This document shows, piece by piece, positions 43,044-52,340 of a stretch of 64,000 nt of DNA; position 1 is the stretch's first letter; the number at the start of each line of letters is the position of its first letter. The notes under the pieces are model-generated. The model was not told the DNA's origin, searched no databases, and was given only the letters and a program-made list of their open reading frames with translations. The position numbers and the translations under genes are program-made. This DNA is from Photobacterium obscurum (GTDB lineage: Bacteria; Pseudomonadota; Gammaproteobacteria; Enterobacterales; Vibrionaceae), in assembly GCF_026191635.1 (NCBI RefSeq), contig NZ_JAKRRW010000018.1:1-64000 (forward strand), given 5' to 3'.

Positions 43044-43736
43044 ATGTCTTTTGTGACACCGTCACTATTGCCTTTGGTGAAGACACTCAAGAATATGACA
43101 TTCTCTCCAATACTTGAGCGTAACTTGCAGTCAGAAAACGCTTTGATTGTCGATCTCAGCACAACCAGTAAACTGTGGGATGAACTCAAAGACGGAATGA
43201 GTTTTGAAGATGTTATCGCCGTTAATGCCAGGATGATTCAAGCCCAAATAACCATTGGCCGCTACAACGAAGAAAGAACAATTTATCAAGGCCGCGACCA
43301 TTTTGCAGAATCCCCTTCACGTTCACTGCATATCGGAATTGATCTTGGTGTCCCCTCCGGAGTTAAGGTGCAGGCACCTTTAGACGGATGCATTCATAGT
43401 TTTGCCGATAACAGCGATGTCGGTGATTATGGACCAACGATTATCTTGCAACATAATGTTGACGGGATCATCTTCCATACACTTTACGAGCACCTCTCAC
43501 GCCAATCCTTACAGCACAAAGCGCCAGGTATGAAAATAAAAGCCGGCATGGTATTTGCCACTATCGGTAATACAGATGAAAATGGCGGCTGGGCTCCCCA
43601 CCTTCACTTTCAGATAATCAATGATATACAAGGACAATATGGTGACTATCCCGGTGTCGTTGATCCTGAGCAGGCCGATTATTATCTTGCCAACTGTCCG
43701 GATCCGAACTTGATCCTAAAGCGACCAGACTTATAG
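43044..43736 (+). CDS. M23-family metallopeptidase-like protein, no signal peptide
   Basis: 230 residues. The LytM-type zinc site is complete: HIGIDLG (His and Asp near 97-101), and HLHFQI near 187-192, with TLYEHLS between them. Such enzymes normally cut peptidoglycan cross-bridges or act as amidase activators. There is no signal peptide, which is odd for a wall enzyme, so it may act in the cytoplasm on another peptide or cyclic substrate. A good AGGGAAA ribosome site precedes the start. A perfect matS site lies in codons 4-8. Confidence 0.85.
   Translation: MSFVTPSLLPLVKTLKNMTFSPILERNLQSENALIVDLSTTSKLWDELKDGMSFEDVIAVNARMIQAQITIGRYNEERTIYQGRDHFAESPSRSLHIGIDLGVPSGVKVQAPLDGCIHSFADNSDVGDYGPTIILQHNVDGIIFHTLYEHLSRQSLQHKAPGMKIKAGMVFATIGNTDENGGWAPHLHFQIINDIQGQYGDYPGVVDPEQADYYLANCPDPNLILKRPDL
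43053..43065. promoter_or_regulatory. matS site (MatP binding)
   Basis: GTGACACCGTCAC, identical to the site 625 bases to the left, inside the first codons of the M23 gene. Confidence 0.85.
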
Positions 43737-43763
43737 AACAACCACCAGCCTTAGCATTAACGG

Positions 43764-44489
43764 CTACTTTTGCTTGAATGACAGCTTCGAACCATCGAAG
43801 ATCAATTGCGCCATTAACTGCTTTGCCTGTTTTTGTCCTTGCTCATCAAACATCATCCCGTAGTTGTTCATCGCCCCTGATTTATGAATATTCCTCACCT
43901 GCCCCGTTAATCGAAACAAGTGTCCAACCTTAGGGTCACGAACCTCGACACAAACAAAAGTGTCTTGATCAAAACGAGGGCCGTTGACCTCTTTCTGAAA
44001 ACAGCAACCATTGGCTGACAGATCTTTAAAATCCACCAGCAATTCCCGGTTAGGTAGCGCGATGCTTCCCTGTAATTTTACCTCGTATCGAGGCTCGCTT
44101 CGTAATTGCTGCAGGCTCATTTTCAGGGGAACATCTAGTATGAGCAACTTAATCGGCTTATGAACAATCTGGCTAATCTGAGTTCTGAAGTTAACAACTG
44201 CGCCTTCGCCTTTTTCCGAAATCGCTTTCACGGTCAACCAAAAACCGTCATAAAAGTAATCATCAAACTCAGATTGACTGATAGAAGGTAACTCTAGAAA
44301 AATTTCATCTTTACCATTGGTACCGATGAAGGTTGTTTCAATTCTGTACAAGCGACCAAGGGGAGTTTTAACGCTAATCATTACCTCACTACCATGATTT
44401 ATCATGGCAATACCTTCCGCGCCAGGAACACTCTTTTCCCGACCTTTAGACAAGAAGCGATTTTTCAGTTGGTTTCCATTCTGGCTCAA
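43764..44489 (-). CDS. PilZ-domain cyclic-di-GMP effector, YcgR-like
   Basis: 241 residues: an N-terminal YcgR-type domain (about 20-125) and a C-terminal PilZ domain (about 128-235) with the cyclic-di-GMP motif RSEPRYEVKL (RxxxR) and DLSANGCCF (DxSxxG). These proteins slow flagella or tune other surface functions when cyclic-di-GMP is high. It is a single gene, cytoplasmic. It converges on the M23 gene. Confidence 0.9.
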   Translation of the reverse strand: MSQNGNQLKNRFLSKGREKSVPGAEGIAMINHGSEVMISVKTPLGRLYRIETTFIGTNGKDEIFLELPSISQSEFDDYFYDGFWLTVKAISEKGEGAVVNFRTQISQIVHKPIKLLILDVPLKMSLQQLRSEPRYEVKLQGSIALPNRELLVDFKDLSANGCCFQKEVNGPRFDQDTFVCVEVRDPKVGHLFRLTGQVRNIHKSGAMNNYGMMFDEQGQKQAKQLMAQLIFDGSKLSFKQK

Positions 44490-44812
44490 TATCTATCCTG
44501 CGTCTGTAGTCATTGCTATCGCCGTATGTTGGATTTTAATGCTACAGCATTATTTTACAAGCCATCACATTAAGATATGCTCAAACCACAACCTATAAGG
44601 TTGATTAGCCACCTAAACTCAGTTTAATGGTCTAACTCACATACTAAAAACAAAATCCCTCTCCTTACTATTAGCTAGCTCTACAACACCAAAATGCAAT
44701 CTTAATGAAAATTAGTTATTGATAGCGCCTCGGAAGAAAGCTATCTAATCTTTTAATAAACAGCCTTTTAGATGTAAAATGCCATCAATTACAACCAAGC
44801 ACTGACGTCTAT
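44490..44812. other. divergent intergenic region
   Basis: About 320 bases between the PilZ gene and the 82-residue gene. It should hold both promoters. Nothing else recognised. Confidence 0.35.
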
Positions 44813-45061
44813 ATGGCAATAACAATAAGAGATATCGATAAGCACTACTTCATGATTGAAGATCTAAAAAGCCTTACAAACAGTAATGTCACAACTAAGG
44901 CTCTCATCAAGGGCGGTTATATGGCCGTTGAACTAGGCAAGCAATACGAAGAAGAGAAAGAAAAAAGACATCAGGCAGAAGCTGAATTGGCAGCATTAAA
45001 AGCAACTATTAACCAGTATCTTAATAGCAAGCAAGCTCTGGTTGAAGCCATCAATAAATAG
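44813..45061 (+). CDS. small coiled-coil protein
   Basis: 82 residues: an ordered N-terminal half (IRDIDKHYFMIEDLKSLTNS) and a coiled-coil C-terminal half (KQYEEEKEKRHQAEAELAAL). No known family. It is short but has a clean start and no competitor frame. Function unknown. Confidence 0.55.
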   Translation: MAITIRDIDKHYFMIEDLKSLTNSNVTTKALIKGGYMAVELGKQYEEEKEKRHQAEAELAALKATINQYLNSKQALVEAINK

Positions 45062-45138
45062 TAACTAGGCGTCTCGCACCTGTTTTAAGCTTTGCCCTAA
45101 GCTACTTAATCCCTAAATAAACGATAAGTAGCTTATTA

Positions 45139-45621
45139 CTATCCGCTTCTCATCCATTCATCAGGAACCGCAAGAGCTTCTACAGTGGCTTTAACACAGA
45201 TCTTTTGATGTGATTTAAGCTCACAAGTCACAGTCGCTTTCTTATCAGAGAAAGCCGTAACAGACGCTTCTAGGGTAACCGTATCTTCTATGTTCACAGG
45301 GCGAAGGTAACGAATAGATAACTCACCTGTCGCATACCATACAGCCTTCCCACTGCCTATTAGACGTCCCTGTAATTGGTAGGCGTAAGCTATAGCAGTA
45401 CAAATACAATGGCAATCTATGATCGTTGCGATCACACCACCGTTGAGGAAGTGTGTAGGTGCCGCAGTATGGTAAGTTTGAGGCGTGAAATGACAGACAG
45501 CTAGATTATCTGCCTGCCAATAACTCTTGATTTGTAATCCATAAGGGTTTTCAGAACCGCAACCAAAGCAATGATTGCCTAGTAATTTATCCTGAAAAAA
45601 CTCATAACAACCAGGTGCCAT
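45139..45621 (-). CDS. hotdog-fold thioesterase (PaaI/4HBT-like)
   Basis: 160 residues from the ATG at 45621, preceded by GGGGGAGA; an earlier in-frame ATG lacks such a site. CFGCGSENPYGLQI starts the domain and HFLNGGVIATIIDCH is the helix-start motif carrying the conserved Asn-Gly-Gly of PaaI-type acyl-CoA thioesterases. The substrate is unknown. It is cytoplasmic and possibly co-transcribed with the downstream-facing PPC gene, 64 bases away. Confidence 0.82.
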   Translation of the reverse strand: MAPGCYEFFQDKLLGNHCFGCGSENPYGLQIKSYWQADNLAVCHFTPQTYHTAAPTHFLNGGVIATIIDCHCICTAIAYAYQLQGRLIGSGKAVWYATGELSIRYLRPVNIEDTVTLEASVTAFSDKKATVTCELKSHQKICVKATVEALAVPDEWMRSG

Positions 45622-45685
45622 ATCTCCCCCTGCCAAATACTTGTTTCTATTCAGTATATACAACAGGTTAGAATAAACTCCTTAA

Positions 45686-46096
45686 TTACTGCGAAGAAGC
45701 CGCAGCTGATACAACAAGCTCATCAAAGCCAGTCTTTGAGTCATACTCACGGTTAAAAGCCAGATTAGCGTAACTGGCCAAACAAACCTCTGCAGTATAA
45801 GAAACCTGTGTGCCATCCATCAGGTGTCCTCCATACACTTTGCCATCTTGATCCGCGACAGAGATATGGAGGTGAACATGTGTCGGCGTTAATGTTCCTG
45901 CCAGGGTCAGAATTTCAAGCGGGCCAGAGAGAGATAACGACTTGGTCTCATCTGCAAGGCGAATCTTCGCCGCCGTTAAACAACCGACACAGCTAAGTAC
46001 AGAACCAGCTTGAATAGATTGAGCCTGAACATAACTCAGAAGAGCCTGTTTTAAATCCTGTCCTTGTGTCAGACGAAAAGCATGAGGTATTAACAT
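45686..46096 (-). CDS. PPC/DUF296-domain protein
   Basis: 136 residues covering one complete plant-and-prokaryote-conserved (PPC) domain: an N-terminal GQDLKQALLSYVQ, a core GSVLSCVGCLTAAKIRLAD and THVHLHISVADQDGKVYGGHL, with the histidines that bind metal in this family. In plants the domain follows AT-hooks; stand-alone bacterial members have no settled function. Confidence 0.88.
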   Translation of the reverse strand: MLIPHAFRLTQGQDLKQALLSYVQAQSIQAGSVLSCVGCLTAAKIRLADETKSLSLSGPLEILTLAGTLTPTHVHLHISVADQDGKVYGGHLMDGTQVSYTAEVCLASYANLAFNREYDSKTGFDELVVSAAASSQ

Positions 46097-46171
46097 ATCA
46101 ATTATCGTATTAAATTAAGTAAAGTATGAATTTCGATTTTGCTACTTTTATTGAGTAAAAAGCAAAAAAAA

Positions 46172-46190
46172 CGGCCTCCATAAGAAGCCG
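46172..46190 (-). terminator. terminator of the DUF3634 gene
   Basis: CGGCTTC...GAGGCCG hairpin on the minus strand followed by eight T residues. Confidence 0.75.
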
Positions 46191-46210
46191 CTTGGTAGCC
46201 GTTAGAAATA

Positions 46211-46516
46211 TTAAGCTCGTCTTCCGCGTTTTTTTGTGCCGCCAGTATGAGGAAACACATTATGAATTCGCTGCTTCACCTTACTTGGCACTGTCTTTGA
46301 GAACACGAGTTTGGTTGCAAAACGGTTTTTATACACTTTGATTTTTCCCGTAAAAGGTTGCTTATGGGCTATATCTTTACAACCGATGAGGAAACCATTA
46401 GGAATATTACCTTTAGAATGCGTCAGCTCGCCTTCTTCAAATTTCAGCACCATCACTGGCCGATCTTTAAAAACAAGGAAAGCCACAATAATGGCCAGTA
46501 CAATTACATACTCCAT
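46211..46516 (-). CDS. DUF3634-family membrane protein
   Basis: 101 residues: one N-terminal membrane helix (YVIVLAIIVAFLVF) and a basic domain ending in GGTKKRGRRA, with VMVLKFEEGELTHSKGNIPNGFLIGCKDIA in the pattern I recall for DUF3634 of Vibrionaceae. Function unknown. It ends with its own terminator. Confidence 0.75.
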   Translation of the reverse strand: MEYVIVLAIIVAFLVFKDRPVMVLKFEEGELTHSKGNIPNGFLIGCKDIAHKQPFTGKIKVYKNRFATKLVFSKTVPSKVKQRIHNVFPHTGGTKKRGRRA

Positions 46517-46614
46517 TCACTTACTCCTTCAAGCGGTATTCTTATATAAGCGTATAGTAAATATTTTAATCTAGCCGCAAGCCGATGTTCCAAACAAGCG
46601 ACTATCGCGGGCTG

Positions 46615-47067
46615 TTACTCAAGATCTAACAATTCATGCAAGTCATTTTTGATATCTCGTACCTTCTGACTTGCCTCTTGAGTTTTGTTACTCTCGCTAA
46701 GTAAATATTCGATAGTATCGGACAGCGTGCAATCAAGCTCTTTGGATTTTTCGGCAAGCTTCTCCCATACACGGAAATCGAGATCGATAGACTTTTTGCG
46801 AGTATGAGCCTGTTCAGCATTGAAGTGACGTTTCCGTTTAGCTCGAATAGCCTGCTTCAGCTTCTTATCAAGATCCGGAGACATATGCTTACCAATCCAT
46901 TTAATAACCTTGGTTGGCTCATGCTCTATCGCGAGTAAATCGTTGACAGCCGCCTCGGCCTCGCTGGTATCGACATAGCAGGTGATAGCGTCACCCTCTT
47001 TCCATTTCTTTACCAAGTACTTCCATTTCCAACCGGCTTCTAAGTTTTCGAGCTGCTGATATTTCAT
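46615..47067 (-). CDS. matP: macrodomain Ter protein MatP
   Basis: 150 residues binding matS sites and bridging them so that the Ter region stays compact and at midcell. The N-terminal helices (YQQLENLEAGWKWKYLVKKW), the ribbon-helix-helix DNA-binding part (KKSIDLDFRVWEKLAEKSKELDCTLSDTIEYLL) and the C-terminal coiled coil are all present. It is next to lonH and fabA as in E. coli. A one-mismatch matS lies 38 bases before the start codon, so self-control is possible. Confidence 0.95.
   Translation of the reverse strand: MKYQQLENLEAGWKWKYLVKKWKEGDAITCYVDTSEAEAAVNDLLAIEHEPTKVIKWIGKHMSPDLDKKLKQAIRAKRKRHFNAEQAHTRKKSIDLDFRVWEKLAEKSKELDCTLSDTIEYLLSESNKTQEASQKVRDIKNDLHELLDLE
46982..46994. promoter_or_regulatory. 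matS-like site, one mismatch
   Basis: GTGATAGCGTCAC inside matP differs from the consensus only at the fifth base. Binding is uncertain. Confidence 0.3.
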
Positions 47068-47104
47068 ATTCGTCGGTGATTCTCAAAAAGTCTACACTTA
47101 AACA

Positions 47105-47117
47105 GTGACAGTGTAAC
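47105..47117. promoter_or_regulatory. matS-like site upstream of matP, one mismatch
   Basis: GTGACAGTGTAAC differs from the consensus at one base (A for C in the right arm). Its position just before matP suggests autoregulation. Confidence 0.45.
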
Positions 47118-47384
47118 CGTAGATGCGTGAAAGCTCAATTCCCTATTTGATATTTAACTGGTTGTTTTCATGCTATTTCAACCATTATTGGGAAGTTGGC
47201 AAATAGTGAGAGGCACTGACTGCAGAGAAAAACTGCTGAAATCCGACAAAAGCCGTTCAAAGTGAATCTGAAACCGCACTGAAAAACAACGACAAGCAAA
47301 TATCATTACTATCTGCCTATTATGAGGCCATTGATTCCTTTATACTGCTGTCCTTTTCACAGTAACGAAAGAAAGCTCAAGCCC
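47118..47384. other. divergent intergenic region of matP and lonH
   Basis: About 270 bases holding the promoters of matP and lonH. No other feature seen. Confidence 0.35.
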
Positions 47385-49133
47385 ATGCATGAAGAATCCT
47401 GGCGTACGATGACTCCAGACTACTCAAAGTTTCAAACTATTCTAGAGCAATACGACGATCTCTCTCCCGCTCTAACCGGTACATTACAAGATCGTCTGAC
47501 GGATGCCGTACGCCGGTTCACCTCTGTTGAACTTCAGCCACGTGTTCTTCGCATTACTGCGCCTGATAACAAAGTCTACCGCGATTATGTGGTAGACCTG
47601 CTAACCCAATACGATGCACAACACCGTCAAAGGAAGTCAGTACAGAAGAATCCTGGAGCGGAGATCGCCCAGCCGGACGAAACTACTGATGCAAGTGTCA
47701 TTATCGTTGGTGAAAACGTCACAGAACAAAGTTTGTTTGGTGCCGTTTACCCACCGCTCGATGATGGCAAAATCAGCAAGCAGCAAGTTAAGCATGGCCT
47801 CGTTCATCAGGCAAACAACGGCTATCTTGTTTTGTCTGTTACCAGCATCTTGAGTAACCCTAGCCTATGGCCTCGACTCAAAAGCGTGTTGATGAACGGC
47901 GAGCTAGAATGGCAGGCCGCCTATAAAAAAACGTTATACCCACTGCCACCAGCAGAACAACTCAATGTGAAGCTGGTATTGATTGGCGATCGCTACCTGA
48001 TGGCCGAGCTGGAGAATGCAGAACCAGATATCTCGTCAGGTTTTTCTATGTATGGTGAGTTTGAACAAGATCTTATTATTAATGATAAGAGCTTGCCGCT
48101 ATACCTGTCGTACCTGAAAGCCATTACACACAGCGCCTCACTGCCTGAGCTGGCAGATAGCAAAGCGCTCGAAGTTGTATTAAAGACTGGCGCCCGCCAT
48201 GCAGAAGATCAAACGCGTGTGCCGCTTTGTCCAATCTGGCACCAGAACCTGCTTTGTGAAGCGGCAATAGAGTCTCAGGGCCAGAAAATCACAGAACAGC
48301 ACCTGAAAGATTCTTTGAAAGCCCGTGCATACCGCGAATCTTATCTGCCTGAGCGTGCAATTGAAGATATTCATCACGGCCAGGTAGTAATTAACTGCCA
48401 AGGTGAAGAAATTGGTCAGGTCAATGGCCTGACAGTCGTTGAAGTACCCGGTCACCCTTGTGCATACGGAGAGCCCGCTCGTATTTCCTGTGTCGTGCAT
48501 TTTGGTGATGGTGATATCTCTGATGTCGAGCGCAAAGCTGATCTTGGCGGTAATATCCATGCCAAAGGCATGATGATCATGCAAGCGTTCGTAAGTACCG
48601 CGCTTGATTTAGACCAGCCGCTACCGTACTCGGCCTCGATTGTATTTGAACAGTCATACTGCGAAGTAGATGGCGACAGTGCCTCACTGGCAGAACTCTG
48701 CTCTTTAGTCTCAGCTTTAGCCATGCAGCCAATTAATCAGCAAATAGCTATCACTGGTGCCGTTGACCAATTTGGTCGTGTACAGGCCGTAGGTGGTATC
48801 AATGAGAAGATTGAAGGTTTCTTCAAGGTCTGTGCTTTCCGTGGCCTGACCGGTCAACAAGGGGTTATCCTACCGAAAACAAATCAGGGCAACCTGTGTC
48901 TCAACGATGAGGTGTTAGAAGCCATTCGGGCCGGTAAATTCCACCTGTGGGCTGTAGAAAGCGTCGATGATGCGCTACCTTTATTAACAGGTAAAGCTTT
49001 CCGTGGCGATGAAGGCGACTCCGAAACGCTGCTAGCAAAAATTGCAGAGCGAATTGACCACTTCCACCATGGCGAACATGAGTGTCATATCAGTTGGTTA
49101 ACACGCATCCGCAACTGGTTTGTCCAGAACTGA
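47385..49133 (+). CDS. lonH: Lon-like protease LonH (YcbZ)
   Basis: 582 residues from the ATG at 47385. The C-terminal Lon proteolytic domain (about 370-560) has the Ser-Lys dyad: the serine in EVDGDSASLAELC and the lysine in GGINEKIEGF. The N-terminal half lacks Walker A and B, so it is not an AAA+ ATPase like Lon itself. Placement between matP and fabA is as in E. coli (ycbZ). The open frame starts 21 codons earlier; the shorter form fits relatives better. Confidence 0.9.
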   Translation: MHEESWRTMTPDYSKFQTILEQYDDLSPALTGTLQDRLTDAVRRFTSVELQPRVLRITAPDNKVYRDYVVDLLTQYDAQHRQRKSVQKNPGAEIAQPDETTDASVIIVGENVTEQSLFGAVYPPLDDGKISKQQVKHGLVHQANNGYLVLSVTSILSNPSLWPRLKSVLMNGELEWQAAYKKTLYPLPPAEQLNVKLVLIGDRYLMAELENAEPDISSGFSMYGEFEQDLIINDKSLPLYLSYLKAITHSASLPELADSKALEVVLKTGARHAEDQTRVPLCPIWHQNLLCEAAIESQGQKITEQHLKDSLKARAYRESYLPERAIEDIHHGQVVINCQGEEIGQVNGLTVVEVPGHPCAYGEPARISCVVHFGDGDISDVERKADLGGNIHAKGMMIMQAFVSTALDLDQPLPYSASIVFEQSYCEVDGDSASLAELCSLVSALAMQPINQQIAITGAVDQFGRVQAVGGINEKIEGFFKVCAFRGLTGQQGVILPKTNQGNLCLNDEVLEAIRAGKFHLWAVESVDDALPLLTGKAFRGDEGDSETLLAKIAERIDHFHHGEHECHISWLTRIRNWFVQN

Positions 49134-49202
49134 TCCGAGTTGTTTGGCGTACAGGTGTAAGCTAAATTGCCCTCATACTTTTCAAGGAGCTTAATAAGTC
49201 TG

Positions 49203-49718
49203 ATGAAACGCCAGCAATCTTATAATTACGAAGAACTAGTTGCATGTGGTAAAGGCGAACTACACGGTCCATCTTTCCCATCCTTGCCATCTGACAACAT
49301 GTTGATGATTGACCGTATCGTTGAAATCAATGACGAAGGTGGTGAACACGGTAAAGGCTTCATCCACGCAGAGTTGGATATCAACCCAGATCTATGGTTC
49401 TTTGACTGTCACTTTAAAGGTGACCCTGTAATGCCAGGCTGCCTTGGCCTTGATGCAATGTGGCAGCTAGTTGGTTTCTTCCTTGGTTGGGCCGGCGGCG
49501 AAGGCAAAGGTCGTGCTCTTGGTGTAGGTGAAGTGAAGTTCACAGGCCAAATTCTTCCTGAAGCGAGGAAAGTGACTTATGAAATCCAACTGAAGCGCGT
49601 GATTAACCGTAAACTGATCATGGGCGTTGCTGACGGTCGTGTGCTTGTTGACGGAAAAGAAATCTACGTAGCAAAAGATTTGAAAGTGGGTCTGTTCAAA
49701 GATACTTCTACTTTCTAA
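49203..49718 (+). CDS. fabA: 3-hydroxydecanoyl-ACP dehydratase/isomerase
   Basis: Introduces the cis double bond of unsaturated fatty acids in the cytoplasm. From the ATG at 49203 the product has 171 residues, the standard length. The catalytic histidine is in [20 protein letters not shown], followed by the long hotdog helix and [20 protein letters not shown]-initiated 12-residue extension upstream is spurious. Expression in relatives is controlled by FabR/FadR; I see no operator I can name here. Confidence 0.97.
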   Translation: MKRQQSYNYEELVACGKGELHGPSFPSLPSDNMLMIDRIVEINDEGGEHGKGFIHAELDINPDLWFFDCHFKGDPVMPGCLGLDAMWQLVGFFLGWAGGEGKGRALGVGEVKFTGQILPEARKVTYEIQLKRVINRKLIMGVADGRVLVDGKEIYVAKDLKVGLFKDTSTF

Positions 49719-49741
49719 TCGCTATACCAAATATGATATTA

Positions 49742-49767
49742 AAAGGTCGCTCCGGCGGCCTTTTTGC
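49742..49767 (+). terminator. fabA terminator
   Basis: AAAGGTCGC and GCGGCCTTTTT form an imperfect stem followed by T residues, 24 bases after the fabA stop. Confidence 0.75.
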
Positions 49768-49794
49768 TGTCATGAGAATAAAAGCCGCATCTAC

Positions 49795-49807
49795 GTCACA
49801 GTGTCAC
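49795..49807. promoter_or_regulatory. matS-like site, one mismatch
   Basis: GTCACAGTGTCAC differs from GTGACRNYGTCAC at the third base, between fabA and rmf. Confidence 0.35.
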
Positions 49808-49864
49808 CACCCTGCTCTTTTTCAATAACCTAGCAGTAATTTTCGATGGGTCTAAATGGACAAA

Positions 49865-49887
49865 AGCCCCTTCTCCTGCAAGGGGCT
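49865..49887 (-). terminator. rmf terminator
   Basis: AGCCCCTT and AAGGGGCT arms with a 7-base loop, followed on the minus strand by TTTT. Confidence 0.85.
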
Positions 49888-49912
49888 CAATAAGGGTGAT
49901 ATGAAGGGAGTG

Positions 49913-50086
49913 TTATTTATAAAGGCCGGTCTGCCGTTCTTCTCTTGCTTCTCGCCAGCCACCAAGCCAATTAGTACGGGCATCCGGAGATTGATACGGA
50001 CATTCTTCACTGGAACGACCATTGATACCTGCTTTATAGCCTTGAGCCTGTGCGCGTTCCAAACGATCCCGCTTTTGTCTCTTCAT
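49913..50086 (-). CDS. rmf: ribosome modulation factor
   Basis: A 57-residue basic protein that pairs 70S ribosomes into inactive 100S dimers in stationary phase. From the ATG at 50086 it reads MKRQKRDRLERAQAQGY, then GINGRSSEECPY and NWLGGWREAREER, all typical. A longer open frame adds 24 unrelated residues. It follows fabA in E. coli in the same arrangement. Confidence 0.95.
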   Translation of the reverse strand: MKRQKRDRLERAQAQGYKAGINGRSSEECPYQSPDARTNWLGGWREAREERQTGLYK

Positions 50087-50203
50087 AAGTTCGATCCTCA
50101 TCCTTATCAGATTTTTCTCATTACATGTTTCATAATGATGGAGTTTGTGTGACTCCACTTATAAGAATTAGCCAAACGGCTCTATTGATCAACCCTAGAA
50201 ACA

Positions 50204-50232
50204 ACTCAGGCTCACAAATTGTGAGCCTGAGT
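50204..50232 (-). terminator. terminator of the DUF3466 gene
   Basis: ACTCAGGCTCACAA and TTGTGAGCCTGAGT, perfect 14-bp arms around one base, 27 bases after the gene's stop, with T residues following on the minus strand. Confidence 0.8.
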
Positions 50233-50258
50233 AAAAAACGAACAACTTTGACAAAAAT

Positions 50259-52340
50259 TTACTTACGTCTTCTGAAACCAATAAAACCCAGAAGTGTCAA
50301 AGCAAACATGCCAAACGAGGCACCACTACGCTCGATACTTGATTCCTCTGATTGACGCGTCTCAATCGTACCATCAGGGATAGGAATTAGCTTAACAGCA
50401 ACAACCTTTTCATCCGTTCCACACTGAGACTCTTTGGTATTATCCTCATAGCCACCGGCACACTTGAACGCTGTTGCCGAAATAACACCGGCATCATTGA
50501 TACCTGTTGCCTTAGCGATACGGAAATGGTTGTTATCAGCACTAAAGTCACCGCCATTGGTCAAATCGTCAAGCATCCACGCTTTGTTTCCTTTCAAAGG
50601 TGAGCTTGGAATATCTCCACCTGCCATGTAGGTAAACGCACGTTGACGACGCTGACGACCGCTGACTTGGTTGACGATTTCTGAATCCACCCAGCCAACA
50701 AGCTGATCGCTATTGTTGATAGATGCAGCAAATCCGTTTGACCCTTTAAAGAAGATAGTCGAATCAATCGTAGTATCTAGCTTGGTTAGCTTATCAGCGG
50801 CATTGTCATACACAAACATTGTTTCTGCATATGAGCGGTTATCAGAGTTAATACTCTTGGTAAATCCGATGACCTTACTATTGGCATTGATATCCGTCGC
50901 CATTGAGAAACGGAGCTTACGATCACTGCTCCTCTCTATATCCAGACCCGGGATAATCTTGCGTTCCCACTGCTCTGAATCAACGCTAAAGCCTGATTTA
51001 GGCGTATAGATAGCCGCACGAATCGCGTAATAGTCACCATTAGCAATATTAATAGAGCTATTATCGATAGAGTCTGTCGAGAAACCGGCAATAACTGGCT
51101 CACCATCAACTAATGCCACAGCACGTGCCGATGCCTGGAAAGAACGTTCTTGGGAGCCATCAGGATCTAGCGCCGCGTACGTCGAACCATTTTTATCCTT
51201 TCTCTCAGCCAGGAACTTAGCATTCGATGACACCGCACCGGCGCTATCAACTGTCCAGAAAACAGCATCACTAGCAAAAACGGAGAACTGGCACTCCCAT
51301 GCCGAATAGAGGTTGGTCAGGTTATCAGCCGTTGTCGGGCAGTCTTCAAACACACTATTGCTAAACGACAGGCGATCTTTTGATTCGCTGTCTGACGGTA
51401 ACTTATCGCTATCAGAAAACTTACTCGGGCTAAATGACGAACTACCCACTACAAGTAACTGTGTCGTTCCAGAACCATCATCATATTCGACCGCATCCCA
51501 CGCTAACGTCTGGCCCATGTTGGTAACCAGCGGATCGGTGGTATCAACAGGATCCAACGCAGAATTAACGCTAGCCGCATTCACAAAGCCACGCTTGTTA
51601 AACTGACGGGCATAACGGTTGTTACTTTCAAAAAATGCCGAACTGGTGATACCTAACTGGTAATCACTACCAGAAAACTGGCCGATATTATTCACAACAC
51701 CGTTGGTTGTTTCGTGCGTTGATACTTTGGTGCCCAACGCCGCCACTGCCGCCGCATCATAAGCTGACGCATCTTCGGCAAATGTTGTTACTCGTGACAA
51801 CGATCCAGCACTTGCCTCTGTCAGAGGAAACGCATTCGAATAGTAGTTTTCATTCCATGCAACCTGCTCACGGTGCAAACCACCAAAACCTGTTCCGTCC
51901 ACACGATCACGATCGTTATAACCCAAGCCATAATAATTAGTGTAAGCCCAATCATCACAGGTGTTGAAGCCTAGGTTACTGGTACAGTAAGAACGAAGAC
52001 TAAAATAGTCGTTAACATCCTGGCGATTATCAGCAATGAAAGGTATTTCATCACGATAATTAATCCCGTCCGTGCCTAAACGACTTTCACCAAAAATGGC
52101 GTAGCTATCAGCACTACAGCTTTGCGTGAAACAATTTTCTGATCCTGAACTCGCCACACCCTGAGCATAAAACTCGACACGTTCCTGAACATCAGACGTG
52201 TTTTTATTGTAATACTGAAGTGAACCTACGCCACTACTCGTACCATCAACTTCAACAACCTGATAAACCGCAGCATTTGCCTGGGTTGCACTGGCGATAA
52301 GCACCGCCAGTGTAGATAACTTTAACGTCTTATGTTGCAT
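50259..52340 (-). CDS. DUF3466-family exported protein with C-terminal sorting tail
   Basis: 693 residues from the ATG at 52340 (MQHKTLKLSTLAVLIASATQ is the start of the signal peptide, cleaved near ANAA). The mature part has repeated beta-blade-like units with Gly-Asn-rich turns (SKVIGFTKSIN, SDQLVGWVDSEIV, AGVISATAFK), as in secreted repeat proteins. The end is SGASFGMFALTLLGFIGFRRRK, close to GlyGly-CTERM tails handled by rhombosortase, which would place it at the cell surface through type II secretion. The neighbouring uup ends 1 base into its start codon region. Function unknown. Confidence 0.82.
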   Translation of the reverse strand: MQHKTLKLSTLAVLIASATQANAAVYQVVEVDGTSSGVGSLQYYNKNTSDVQERVEFYAQGVASSGSENCFTQSCSADSYAIFGESRLGTDGINYRDEIPFIADNRQDVNDYFSLRSYCTSNLGFNTCDDWAYTNYYGLGYNDRDRVDGTGFGGLHREQVAWNENYYSNAFPLTEASAGSLSRVTTFAEDASAYDAAAVAALGTKVSTHETTNGVVNNIGQFSGSDYQLGITSSAFFESNNRYARQFNKRGFVNAASVNSALDPVDTTDPLVTNMGQTLAWDAVEYDDGSGTTQLLVVGSSSFSPSKFSDSDKLPSDSESKDRLSFSNSVFEDCPTTADNLTNLYSAWECQFSVFASDAVFWTVDSAGAVSSNAKFLAERKDKNGSTYAALDPDGSQERSFQASARAVALVDGEPVIAGFSTDSIDNSSINIANGDYYAIRAAIYTPKSGFSVDSEQWERKIIPGLDIERSSDRKLRFSMATDINANSKVIGFTKSINSDNRSYAETMFVYDNAADKLTKLDTTIDSTIFFKGSNGFAASINNSDQLVGWVDSEIVNQVSGRQRRQRAFTYMAGGDIPSSPLKGNKAWMLDDLTNGGDFSADNNHFRIAKATGINDAGVISATAFKCAGGYEDNTKESQCGTDEKVVAVKLIPIPDGTIETRQSEESSIERSGASFGMFALTLLGFIGFRRRK

